From assembly GCF_004361855.1 (NCBI RefSeq), contig NZ_SNWQ01000011.1, forward strand, positions 225,472-289,471: a stretch of DNA of 64,000 nucleotides, given 5' to 3'. Shown one piece after another: positions 16,402 to 24,323 of this stretch. A program made the position numbers and the translations under genes. The notes under the pieces are model-generated. The model was not told where the DNA came from and did not search any database. It was given only the letters and a program-made list of their open reading frames with translations. The DNA is from Kribbella caucasensis. GTDB taxonomy: Bacteria; Actinomycetota; Actinomycetes; Propionibacteriales; Kribbellaceae. Each line of letters begins with the position of its first letter. Position 1 is the first letter of the stretch.

Positions 16402-17145
16402 ATGTCACGAGCCAGAAGAGCGTCACCGCACGGGAGAGGCTGGGGCAACGGCCTTCTGCTCACCGCGGGATTCGCCGGAATCGCCGCCGCGCTGGTGGTC
16501 GTTGCCGCCCAGCTTCAGCCCGACGACGGCCCGGCGGTGGGCGGGCCGACGACCTCATCGGCACCGACCGGCGCCTCGGTGGCCGGCGTACAGAGCGCGA
16601 CTCCGCAGAGCGTTCAGAGTGCGACGCCACAACGGGACGCCGCGAATCCGGCTGCTGCTGCCTGCAGCGGCGAGATTGCCGCGACTGAAGCAGTGGTGAC
16701 CGCAGCGCGCGTCGCGGCCGGGCACTGGCGAGAGCACGTGCAGGCGCGCACGGATCTGCTGACCGCGAAGAACACCGAAGCCATCACCAAGGCGATCTGG
16801 AAACGCACTCGGCTGGCCGGACCGGCCGACCAAGCCCGCCTCGACGCGGCCACGGCCGGGCAGAAGAAGGTCGTCGGTGGTTGCCAGGGTTTGACCAGCG
16901 CGGCCGCACCGGCCTGCAAGCAGCGCTTGGCCGCACTCACCGCAGCCGCTGCCACCGGGCGCGCCGCGAGCGGTGACTGGGCCGCGCACCTCGCCATGAT
17001 GAAGGCCCACGCGGCCGGCGACTTCGGCGCCGAGCACGCCCAGCACCTCTGGGTCGCCGCCTGGCAGAACGCACCGAAGAACCTGGACGCCTTCGCCCAG
17101 GCCGACGCGGCGCTGGCCAAGGCCCCCACCTGCCGACCGTCGTGA
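16402..17145 (+). CDS. Membrane-anchored/secreted protein of unknown function
   Basis: 247 residues. A basic N-terminus is followed by one membrane segment (LLLTAGFAGIAAALVVVAAQ), then a Ser/Thr/Pro linker with a small repeat (SATPQ twice), then an Ala-rich helical domain with four or five cysteines (AACSGE, VVGGCQG, PACKQR, PTCRPS) that may form disulfides outside the cell. No known domain is recognised. Upstream, CACGGAATG (16261-16269) and CATTCCGTG (16335-16343) form a perfect 9-bp inverted repeat that could be regulatory. It converges on the next gene with a shared terminator. Confidence 0.7.
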   Translation: MSRARRASPHGRGWGNGLLLTAGFAGIAAALVVVAAQLQPDDGPAVGGPTTSSAPTGASVAGVQSATPQSVQSATPQRDAANPAAAACSGEIAATEAVVTAARVAAGHWREHVQARTDLLTAKNTEAITKAIWKRTRLAGPADQARLDAATAGQKKVVGGCQGLTSAAAPACKQRLAALTAAAATGRAASGDWAAHLAMMKAHAAGDFGAEHAQHLWVAAWQNAPKNLDAFAQADAALAKAPTCRPS

Positions 17146-17148
17146 GCC

Positions 17149-17168
17149 GCCCGGCTCAACTGCCGGGC
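17149..17168. terminator. Compact bidirectional hairpin over two stop codons
   Basis: GCCCGGC (17149-17155) pairs perfectly with GCCGGGC (17162-17168) around the 6-nt loop TCAACT. The loop contains the stop codon of the minus-strand gene, and the plus-strand gene stops 4 nt before the stem. Confidence 0.5.
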
Positions 17169-17689
17169 TCGACCGGACTGTCCTGATGCAGCTCGAGCAG
17201 GTGGAGGACCGGTACGCCGAGGTGGCGACGGGCCTGGGCCGACCAGTCGACGTGGAAGAACTCCGCTACCACGTGGGGCCGGGTGAGGACGACCACCTCC
17301 TGGCCGTTCATCCGCTTGATCTGCTCGAGCAGTTCGTCCACGGGCCGACCGTGGGTGATCAGGCCGTCGGCGGACTGGTCGAGTGACCGCAGCCGGTCGA
17401 TGCTGCGATCGAGGCTGGCAGTGGCCTCGGCGTCGATGGCCTGTTGTGCTGCTTGCTGGGCCTTGAGCGCTTCCTCGTCAGACGAGATCGAGTACCGCTC
17501 GGCGGCCATGCCGTACAGCTCGGTGCCGGCGAGGCTGGCCAGGGAGGACTCCACTCTGGCCCGCGCGTCCTCGCACGGGATGACCAGGTGGAACCCGACC
17601 TGGTCCGGCACGTGCTCGTAGAGCTCAACCACCCGCTGCGCGTCAGGTGCGCTCAGCTCCTCTTCGACCAGCAGAACGACGTCGTACAT
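17156..17689 (-). CDS. Uncharacterised actinobacterial protein
   Basis: 177 residues from ATG 17689; GTG at 17698 is three codons upstream. The N-terminus MYDVVLLVEEELSAPDAQRV resembles the first strand and helix of an alpha/beta (UspA-like) fold. A long, Ala/Gln-rich predicted helix follows (LKAQQAAQQAIDAEATASL). The C-terminal half returns to alpha/beta (EVVVLTRPHVVAEFFHVDW and GVPVLHLLE). No catalytic motif is visible. It is divergent from the LysR gene. Confidence 0.65.
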   Translation of the reverse strand: MYDVVLLVEEELSAPDAQRVVELYEHVPDQVGFHLVIPCEDARARVESSLASLAGTELYGMAAERYSISSDEEALKAQQAAQQAIDAEATASLDRSIDRLRSLDQSADGLITHGRPVDELLEQIKRMNGQEVVVLTRPHVVAEFFHVDWSAQARRHLGVPVLHLLELHQDSPVEPGS

Positions 17690-17815
17690 CGTCACCACCT
17701 ACCTGCCCAGTCTGGGTGCAGTACCGGTACCCATAACAGCCACCTCACACACCGTCACCGGGCAGGAATAGGCTCTGCTGGTCACCCCATTCGACCGCTC
17801 GAAAGGTGTACCGCG

Positions 17816-18760
17816 GTGCCGGCACGGCCGAGTCTTCGTCAGCTCGAGTACTTCCTGGCCGCCGTCGAGCACGGTTCCTTCGCGGCCGCCGCGCTGCACC
17901 AGCACGTCACCCAGCCGAGCCTGTCCGAGCAGATCAAGCGGCTGGAGCGGACCGTCGGCGGCGCGTTGTTCGTTCGGACGAACCGGAACCTCCAGCTGAC
18001 CGACATAGGCCGGCAGCTGATCCCGCTGGCCCAGAGCACATTGCGCAGCGCCGATCTGCTCAGTGAGCGACTGCGGGACATGCGCACGCTCGCGGGCGGG
18101 ACCGTCTCGTTCGGCACGTTCAGCAGCGCGCACCTCTACCTCCTGGTGCCCGTCACCAGCCGCTTCCACGTCCGCCATCCAGATGTCCAGATCCGGGTGG
18201 TGGGGCTGAATTCGTCCGATGTCGCCGACATGGTCAGGGGAGGGGAGCTCGAGGCCGGCCTGGTGCAGCTGCCGATCGACGAACGCGGGCTCGACGTGAC
18301 CGGCGCGGTGCTGGTCGACACGGTCGTGTTCGTCAGCTCCGACCCACGCCGTACCCGGGAGCCGGTCACTATCGAGCAGCTCGCGGACAACCAGCTGATC
18401 CTGTCCGAGGCCAGGTTCGGTGAGGCCGATCCGTTGCGCCGGGCGCTGGCCGAGCGGGCCCGGGAGGCGAAGCTGGAGATCCGGCCGTTCGTCGAGGTCG
18501 AGTTCCAGACCGCGGCGTTGGAGCTGGCCGCCAACGGAGTGGGCGACACCCTGGCGTCGTACCTGGTGACCCAGCTGCCGCAGTTCGCCAGGCTGATCTC
18601 GTGGGCGCCGCTGGAGCCGGTGCTGGAGGAGCGGTTCGCCCTCATCACCCGGGCTCGCGGCAGCCTGTCGCCGGCGACGCGTGAGTTCATGGCGCTGGCC
18701 CGTCAGCAAATCTCCGCACTGCAGACCCGCGCCGACACCTGGCGCCAGCAGAACCCCTGA
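17816..18760 (+). CDS. LysR family transcriptional regulator
   Basis: 314 residues from GTG 17816, after GAAAGG. The N-terminal winged helix is classical: SLRQLEYFLAAVEHGSFAAAA, HVTQPSLSEQIKRLE, GGALFVRTNRNLQLTDIG. The C-terminal two-lobe effector domain follows (GTVSFGTFSSAHLYLL and VRIRVVGL-like segments). It lies upstream of and parallel to the amino-acid-type importer and dehydrogenase genes, which it probably activates. Candidate binding sites lie in the 200-bp gap downstream. Confidence 0.92.
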   Translation: MPARPSLRQLEYFLAAVEHGSFAAAALHQHVTQPSLSEQIKRLERTVGGALFVRTNRNLQLTDIGRQLIPLAQSTLRSADLLSERLRDMRTLAGGTVSFGTFSSAHLYLLVPVTSRFHVRHPDVQIRVVGLNSSDVADMVRGGELEAGLVQLPIDERGLDVTGAVLVDTVVFVSSDPRRTREPVTIEQLADNQLILSEARFGEADPLRRALAERAREAKLEIRPFVEVEFQTAALELAANGVGDTLASYLVTQLPQFARLISWAPLEPVLEERFALITRARGSLSPATREFMALARQQISALQTRADTWRQQNP

Positions 18761-18783
18761 TTTACCCGATCGTCACAGCTTTT

Positions 18784-18872
18784 CCTTGACAGGCCGACGG
18801 CTGTCATCGCCACGGAACGGCTGCTTAACGGTTGGCTCTAGATCAAGGCTATTCCTTGAGCAGAGCCCTTGA
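18784..18872. promoter_or_regulatory. Candidate LysR-type operator/promoter region
   Basis: TCAAGG (18843-18848) and CCTTGA (18854-18859) form a 17-bp interrupted palindrome of the size bound by LysR proteins. Further CCTTGA half-sites lie at 18784-18789 and 18867-18872. The cluster sits between the LysR gene and the importer ATPase gene, so control of the importer operon is likely but inferred. Confidence 0.55.
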
Positions 18873-18958
18873 TATCGCTCTGGACGGCGATCTGGATCGT
18901 CCCAACACTGGTCTGCAACCGGATCCAGTTCGATCCCGATTTCCCGCCGGAGGTCCCC

Positions 18959-19756
18959 GTGTCCGAGACGAAACACCTGCCTGGTCAGACGGACCGGCCC
19001 AGCGAGTCAGCCGGTGCTGTTCGGCTCACCTCGCTGGTCAAGCGATTCGGCGACCACGTGGTCGTCAATGACGTCTCGATGGACGTCGCCGCCGGCGAGG
19101 TCGTCGCCATCATCGGCCCGAGCGGCGCCGGCAAGAGCACGCTACTGCGCTGTATCAACCTGCTGGAGCGACCGGACAGCGGCATCGTCGACGTCGCCGG
19201 CATCCAGTTCGACGCCGCCACCCCGGTCAGCGGCAAGGATCTCGCCAGGCTCCGGCGGCACGTCGGGATGGTCTTCCAGTCCTTCAACCTGTTCCCGCAC
19301 CTGACCGTACTGCGCAACGTCGCCCTGCCGCAGGAACGCGTTCTCGGCATCAGCCGGACGGAAGCCGAGGAGAAGGCCATCCGGCTGCTGGACCGGGTCG
19401 GGCTGAAGGACAAGGCGAAGCAGTACCCGGGCAGGTGTTCCGGTGGCCAGCAGCAACGGATCGCCATCGCCCGTGCCCTCGCGCTCGGACCGCAGATCAT
19501 GCTCTTCGACGAACCCACCTCGGCGCTCGACCCCGAACTCGGTCTCGAAGTCCTGGCGGTGATGCGCGAGCTCGCCGCCGAGGGGATGACGATGGCCGTG
19601 GTCACCCACGAGATGCACTTCGCCCGGGACGTGTCGGACCACCTTGTGGTGATGGCCGACGGCGCGATCCTCGAGGAAGGCGACCCGGACCGGATCTTCA
19701 CCGACCCGGAGCAGCCGCGGACGCGCCAGTTCCTCCGGGCGGTGCTGGACCGATGA
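18959..19756 (+). CDS. Polar amino acid-type ABC transporter ATP-binding protein
   Basis: 265 residues from GTG 18959, preceded by CGGAGG. Walker A is GPSGAGKSTLL, Q-loop VFQSFNLFPHLTVLRNV, signature CSGGQQQRIAIARAL (Cys replaces the usual Leu), Walker B IMLFDEPTSALDPEL, and H-loop VVTHEMHFA. This is the GlnQ/HisP subtype that drives uptake of polar amino acids or related solutes. The first 30 residues form an unstructured leader. It overlaps the next gene by ATGA. Confidence 0.93.
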   Translation: MSETKHLPGQTDRPSESAGAVRLTSLVKRFGDHVVVNDVSMDVAAGEVVAIIGPSGAGKSTLLRCINLLERPDSGIVDVAGIQFDAATPVSGKDLARLRRHVGMVFQSFNLFPHLTVLRNVALPQERVLGISRTEAEEKAIRLLDRVGLKDKAKQYPGRCSGGQQQRIAIARALALGPQIMLFDEPTSALDPELGLEVLAVMRELAAEGMTMAVVTHEMHFARDVSDHLVVMADGAILEEGDPDRIFTDPEQPRTRQFLRAVLDR

Positions 19757-20391
19757 ACGAGATCCTGCTGACCATCCTGGCCGGCGTACCGATCACCTTG
19801 CTGCTCACCGCGGGCGCGCTTGTGGTCGGCGTACTGGGTGGCATACCGCTGGTGGCGGCGCGGCAGTCGCGGGCCGCCATACTCCGGTTGCCGGCGCGAG
19901 CGACGATCGAACTGCTCCGCGGCATCCCACCGATCGTCTGGCTCTTCATCATCTTCTTCGGCCTGGGCACCTATGTCCGGCTCGACGCGATGTCGGCCGC
20001 GGCGATCGGCCTCGGCCTCATCTCCTGCGCCTACCTGGCGGAGATCTACCGAGGCGGACTAGCGGCCATCGCGAAGGGACAGTGGGAGGCGTCGGCGGCG
20101 CTGGGGATGCCACGCACGGCGACGCTCACCCGGGTCATCGGTCCGCAGGTCGGCCGGGTCTGCATCCCGGCGGCGGCGAGCTACGCCATCGGCCTGCTCA
20201 AGGACACGTCGGTGGCCTTCACCATCGGCGTCACGGAGATTCTGTACTGGGCCAATGACCAGTCGCGCGAGACCAGTGACGCGTTCTGGCCGTTCGTCCT
20301 GGCGGCTGTCGTCTACATCGTGATGACAATTCCCTGCGCCTGGGCGGCCCGTGCCCTCGACGCGTCACTGCGGAAGCGGGTGGCCCGATGA
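19753..20391 (+). CDS. Amino acid-type ABC transporter permease (subunit 1)
   Basis: 212 residues, about five membrane helices. The HisM/GlnP-type coupling motif is visible: YLAEIYRGGLAAIAKGQWEASAALGMPRTATL (positions about 97-128; key residues E-x-R-G-G and the E-A-x-x-L-G loop). ELLRGIPPIVWLF is also typical. It forms a heterodimeric channel with the next permease; the two genes overlap by ATGA. Confidence 0.92.
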   Translation: MNEILLTILAGVPITLLLTAGALVVGVLGGIPLVAARQSRAAILRLPARATIELLRGIPPIVWLFIIFFGLGTYVRLDAMSAAAIGLGLISCAYLAEIYRGGLAAIAKGQWEASAALGMPRTATLTRVIGPQVGRVCIPAAASYAIGLLKDTSVAFTIGVTEILYWANDQSRETSDAFWPFVLAAVVYIVMTIPCAWAARALDASLRKRVAR

Positions 20392-21026
20392 TCGGCGACT
20401 GGATCCCCAGCCTGCTGGGCGGGCTCGGCGTCAGTCTCAAGCTGACCGCGCTCAGTCTCGGTCTCGGACTACCGCTCGGCCTGCTGCTCGCCCTCGGCGC
20501 GGCGTCGACCAGACGAGGCCTGCGGGCCGTTGTCATCGGCCTGGTCGAGCTCGGCCGCGGTACGCCGGCCCTGGTGATGCTGCAGATCGTGTACTTCGGG
20601 CTGCCGGCTGGCGGTCTCACCTTCAGCGCCTTCATCTCGGCCGGGATCTCGCTCGCGCTGACCACCGGCGCGTACACCAGCGAGATCATCCGCGGCGGAC
20701 TGCAAGCGGTCCCGCAGGGTGAGCTGGAGGCCAGTTCGGCGCTCGGTATCAACCATCGCGACACGTTGCGCTTCATCGTCATACCGCAAGGTCTGCGCGT
20801 CGCCCTCCCCGCGTTGCTCGGGTTCTCGATCACGATCTTCCAGGCGACCTCACTGGTCTACTCGATCGCCGTACCCGAACTGCTCGGCAAGGCGTACTCG
20901 ATCGGCTCGGAGACCTTCCAGTACCTGAGCGTGCTGTTCCTGGCCGGCTTGATGTACGCCGCCATCACCATCCCCGGCAGCTGGTTGTCCGGCCGGGTCG
21001 AGCATCGCCTGTCCCGACACGTCTAG
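20388..21026 (+). CDS. Amino acid-type ABC transporter permease (subunit 2)
   Basis: 212 residues, similar in size and layout to the preceding permease. Motifs include LVELGRGTPALVMLQIVYFG and the coupling loop with EIIRGGLQAVPQGELEASSA. A late IFQATSLVYSIAVPELLGKA is typical of HisMQ-like subunits. It lies between the first permease and the binding-protein gene (gap 26 bp), so it is cotranscribed. Confidence 0.92.
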   Translation: MIGDWIPSLLGGLGVSLKLTALSLGLGLPLGLLLALGAASTRRGLRAVVIGLVELGRGTPALVMLQIVYFGLPAGGLTFSAFISAGISLALTTGAYTSEIIRGGLQAVPQGELEASSALGINHRDTLRFIVIPQGLRVALPALLGFSITIFQATSLVYSIAVPELLGKAYSIGSETFQYLSVLFLAGLMYAAITIPGSWLSGRVEHRLSRHV

Positions 21027-21052
21027 TCCCACCCCTGCATTGGAGAAGAACC

Positions 21053-21886
21053 ATGAGCAAGCTCAGTTATGCCCTAGTGGCAACGACGCTGGCGGCCGGC
21101 AGCCTCACCGCCTGCGGCATCGGCAGCGCACAGACCTCGGCAGTCGCGGAGGACTGCAGACCCGCGCACCAGTTCAAGACCGTCGAGGAAGGCGTCCTCA
21201 CCGTCGCCAGCTTCGACGTCCTGCCCTACACCAAGGTCGAGGGTAAGAACCTGACCGGCACCGACGGCGACATCGTCAACGCGATCGCGAAGCTGGAGTG
21301 CCTGAAACTCAACACGATCAGCTCCACCGCGGCGGCCTCGATCCCGATGGTGCAGTCCGGTCGCGCCGACCTCACCGCTGCCGACTGGTACAGGACCAAG
21401 GCTCGCGCCAAGGTCGTCGCCCTGTCCGACCCGATCTACGCCGACCAGATGGCGCTGATCTCGAAGGACGGCATCAGCAAGGTCGAGGAGCTGAAGGGCA
21501 AGAAGGTCGGCACGGTCGACGGCTACCTCTGGGTCGACGCGCTGCGCGAGTACCTCGGCGCCGGCCTGAAGACCTACGCCAACACTCCCAACGTGTACGG
21601 CGATCTCAAGGCCGGCCGGATCGATGTGGTCGTCGACAGCTTCGCGGCCGGCGCCTATAACGCCAAGGACTCCCAGACCAAGGTCGCCGAGGCCAGCGCC
21701 GACGTCCCGGTGACGCAGAGCCCCGGCCAGTCGAACTTCCCGATGGCCAAGGAGAACACCGACCTGATCAAGGCCGTCAACGAGGACATCGCGACGCTCC
21801 GCAAGAGCGGCGAGCTGGCCAAGATCCTGGAGAAGAACGGGATGGACCCGTCCGCGGCCGATCCCGGCGAGCCCCGCCTCCTCTGA
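21053..21886 (+). CDS. Amino acid-type substrate-binding lipoprotein
   Basis: 277 residues. A signal peptide ends in the lipobox SLTAC (Cys about 21). The body has the PBP type 2 (SBP_bac_3) pattern: LTVASFDVLPYTKVEGKNLTG, DIVNAIAKLECLKL, ADLTAADWYRTKARAKVVAL, and VEELKGKKVGTVDGYL. It is the extracellular receptor of the import system. Unlike most family members it lacks an obvious Arg/Asp pair in the usual G-x-x-W/F-R region, so the ligand may not be a simple alpha-amino acid. Confidence 0.9.
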   Translation: MSKLSYALVATTLAAGSLTACGIGSAQTSAVAEDCRPAHQFKTVEEGVLTVASFDVLPYTKVEGKNLTGTDGDIVNAIAKLECLKLNTISSTAAASIPMVQSGRADLTAADWYRTKARAKVVALSDPIYADQMALISKDGISKVEELKGKKVGTVDGYLWVDALREYLGAGLKTYANTPNVYGDLKAGRIDVVVDSFAAGAYNAKDSQTKVAEASADVPVTQSPGQSNFPMAKENTDLIKAVNEDIATLRKSGELAKILEKNGMDPSAADPGEPRLL

Positions 21887-21918
21887 CCGAACCTCCACGC
21901 AGACAAGGAATCCGATCG

Positions 21919-22620
21919 ATGAAGCAGACGGCCGTCGTCACCGGTGCCGCCAGCGGCATGGGCCACGCGACCACTCAGCTCCTGCTCGACGAGGGCTGGC
22001 AGGTCATCGCGCTCGACCGCGCCGCCTCCGTCCCCGATCTCGAGCAGCACCCCGGCCTGCGGTTCTTTCCGATCGACGTGACCAATCGCGCCGACGTCGC
22101 GGCCGCACTCGAGAAGGGTGCGGATGGCAACGACATCTCGCTGGTGGCCAACATCGCCGGCGTCTACCCGCCGAGCACGTTGGCCGACTTCACCGAAGAC
22201 CTTTACCGCAAGACTTTCGACGTCAACGTGCTCGGCGTACTGAACGTCGCCGCCGAAGCAACGGCGTACCTCACCGAGGGCTCGACGATCGTCAACTTCG
22301 CCTCCGTCGACGCCTTCACGGTCTCGCCCGGTCAGCTCCTGTACGGCGCCTCCAAGGCGGCCGTCGTGATGCTCACCAAGGAACTCGCGCTCGAACTCGC
22401 ACCCCGTGGGATCCGGGTCAACGCCATCGCTCCCGGCTGGGTCGACACCCCCGGCAACCAGAAGACCGGACGGATGGAGGCGGCGGCCGCCTCGATCCCG
22501 CTCGGCCGGGTCGCGTCACCCGAGGAGATCGCCCGCTGGGTGTTGCTCCTGGCCGGTCCACAGGCCGGCTTCATGACCGGTGAAACGGTCGTCCTGTCCG
22601 GCGGCGACGTCATCCGCTGA
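21919..22620 (+). CDS. SDR family NAD(P)-dependent oxidoreductase
   Basis: 233 residues. The cofactor motif TGAASGMGHA lies at about 8-17. The NAG-like strand is NIAGVYPPS, the catalytic serine is in NFASVDAF, the Tyr-x3-Lys motif is YGASK, and the substrate loop includes APGWVDTPG. It is a classical short-chain dehydrogenase that oxidises a secondary alcohol or reduces a ketone. It lies between the importer and a flavin monooxygenase gene, so it probably acts on the imported compound. Confidence 0.9.
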   Translation: MKQTAVVTGAASGMGHATTQLLLDEGWQVIALDRAASVPDLEQHPGLRFFPIDVTNRADVAAALEKGADGNDISLVANIAGVYPPSTLADFTEDLYRKTFDVNVLGVLNVAAEATAYLTEGSTIVNFASVDAFTVSPGQLLYGASKAAVVMLTKELALELAPRGIRVNAIAPGWVDTPGNQKTGRMEAAAASIPLGRVASPEEIARWVLLLAGPQAGFMTGETVVLSGGDVIR

Positions 22621-22647
22621 ACCCAACGACAGCAAAGGAGAACCACT

Positions 22648-23931
22648 ATGTCCCGCTACTGCGTCATCGGCGCCGGCGCGGCCGGCTTGTCGTCGATCCG
22701 GCAGCTCCAGTTGGCCGGCCACGAGGTCGTCTGCTACGAGAAGACCGACCGCGTCGGCGGCCACTGGCACACCGACTACGACGCCCTGCACCTGATCACC
22801 TCGCGCGACACGACGGCGTTCGAGGACTTCCCGATGCCGGCGCATTACCCACATTTCCCGCGCCGCGACCAGATCCGCGACTACATCGAGTCGTACGCCG
22901 ATGCGCATGGTCTCCACGACGTGATCTCGTTCGGCACCGCGGTGGTCTCGGTCGAACCCGTGCCGACCGACGGACGCCCCGGCACCAACGGCTGGCGGGT
23001 CCGGACCTCGTCCGGCGGCGACGAGCTGTTCACCGGCGTACTCGTTGCCAACGGCCACTTGTGGGACCCGAAGGTGCCGCAGGTGCCGGGGGAGTTCGAC
23101 GGCATCCAGCTGCACTCCAGCGAGTACCGGAACGTCGGTGATCTCGAGGGCAGCCGGGTGCTGGTGGTGGGCGCCGGCAACTCCGGCTGCGACCTGGCCG
23201 TCGACGTCGCCCAACACCGGCTGGAGGCGGACGTCGTGATGATCGAGGGGCTGCACTTCCAGGCCAAGTCGTACTTCGGCAGGCCCCGGCAGCAACTGGA
23301 CTTCCTGCGTCAGTTCGCCCCGGCCGAGCAGGACTTCGTCAACCGGATGATGGCCAGACTCGCGCTCGGCGACTGGAGCGACTACGGCATGCCCGAGCCG
23401 GCCAGCAAAACCCTTGCCGACGGCCCCGTCACCGTCAACAGCCTGCTCCTGTACTGGATCCAGCATGGCCGGGTGAAGGTGCGCCCCGGGATCGAGCGGT
23501 TTGACGGCCGGATGGTCCACTTCGCCGACGGCAGCAGTGGCGAGTACGACAACATCCTCTGGGCGACCGGGTTCAACGCCAGACTGCCGTTCCTCGCCGA
23601 CGACCTGATCCCGTGGGAGCGCGGAGCGCCGGTCCGGTACGCCGCCGGCATCCTCCCCGACGCCGTGGAACAGCTGTACTTCATCGGTCTGATCGCCCCG
23701 CGCGGTCCGCAGCTCCCGGTCTACGGCATGCAGGCCAAGCTCGTCGCCACGATGATCGAGCTGTATGAGCACGAGGACGGCGTACAGCCAGGCTTGGCCG
23801 AACGCTTCGCCAAGTTGCAGGACCCTGAGCACAGGATCGACATCGTCCGCGACATCTGGCTGGAGCAACTGGCCGACACCGAGCGCCTACTCGAAGCCTT
23901 CACCTCGGTCACCCTCGCATCCGCCGGTTGA
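22648..23931 (+). CDS. Flavin-containing monooxygenase
   Basis: 427 residues. The N-terminal FAD motif is VIGAGAAGLS (about 5-14). The FMO fingerprint appears as FDGIQLHSSEYRN, a match to F-x-G-x3-H-x3-Y. The NADPH motif is VVGAGNSGCD. A late WATGF (ILWATGFNARLPF) is also typical. Enzymes of this type oxygenate N or S atoms or carry out Baeyer-Villiger reactions on small ketones. Its neighbours are an SDR and an aldehyde dehydrogenase, which would fit stepwise oxidation of an imported substrate. The last 23 nt overlap the convergent gene. Confidence 0.9.
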   Translation: MSRYCVIGAGAAGLSSIRQLQLAGHEVVCYEKTDRVGGHWHTDYDALHLITSRDTTAFEDFPMPAHYPHFPRRDQIRDYIESYADAHGLHDVISFGTAVVSVEPVPTDGRPGTNGWRVRTSSGGDELFTGVLVANGHLWDPKVPQVPGEFDGIQLHSSEYRNVGDLEGSRVLVVGAGNSGCDLAVDVAQHRLEADVVMIEGLHFQAKSYFGRPRQQLDFLRQFAPAEQDFVNRMMARLALGDWSDYGMPEPASKTLADGPVTVNSLLLYWIQHGRVKVRPGIERFDGRMVHFADGSSGEYDNILWATGFNARLPFLADDLIPWERGAPVRYAAGILPDAVEQLYFIGLIAPRGPQLPVYGMQAKLVATMIELYEHEDGVQPGLAERFAKLQDPEHRIDIVRDIWLEQLADTERLLEAFTSVTLASAG

Positions 23932-24304
23932 GGGAGATGCTGCCGTGAGTCGACAGGCGGCTGTAGAGGTATGTGATCGGGGACGGACCGAGTGTCTCGG
24001 AGGGGGTGAGCTTGGGGTGGGCGGCCGCGAGGTTGGCCAGGACGACGGCGGGTGGCCGGTCCAGCTCGTAGATGGCGAGGTAGGGCAACGGCCCGCCGGG
24101 TGAGGGTGGTTGGGTCTCGGCCAGGCGGTAGCGGTGGACGGCGGTGATGCCGTCGACGTGTTCGAGGAGTTCGGGAACGTGCTGGTTCTCGTACCAGTCG
24201 TTGAATGCCTCGTCGGTGTCGCCGTCGGCGGGGGCCGAGAACGTCACCATCACGGCCTGATGCGGGGTGTCGTCGGGCACCGGCTTGCTCCAATCTTCAG
24301 TCAC
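23909..24304 (-). CDS. EthD-like / dimeric alpha-beta barrel protein
   Basis: 131 residues. The pattern VMVTFSAPADGDTDEAFNDW, NQHVPELLEHVDGITAVHRY and PLPYLAIYELD matches small ferredoxin-like dimeric alpha-beta barrel proteins often annotated as EthD or DUF4286. Such proteins act as accessory or isomerase-like partners of catabolic enzymes. It lies 19 bp upstream of nothing on its own strand but follows the mmsA-like gene, so the two minus-strand genes are probably cotranscribed. Confidence 0.65.
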   Translation of the reverse strand: MTEDWSKPVPDDTPHQAVMVTFSAPADGDTDEAFNDWYENQHVPELLEHVDGITAVHRYRLAETQPPSPGGPLPYLAIYELDRPPAVVLANLAAAHPKLTPSETLGPSPITYLYSRLSTHGSISLNRRMRG

Positions 24305-24323
24305 AGGTCAGGAACGCCGGCGG

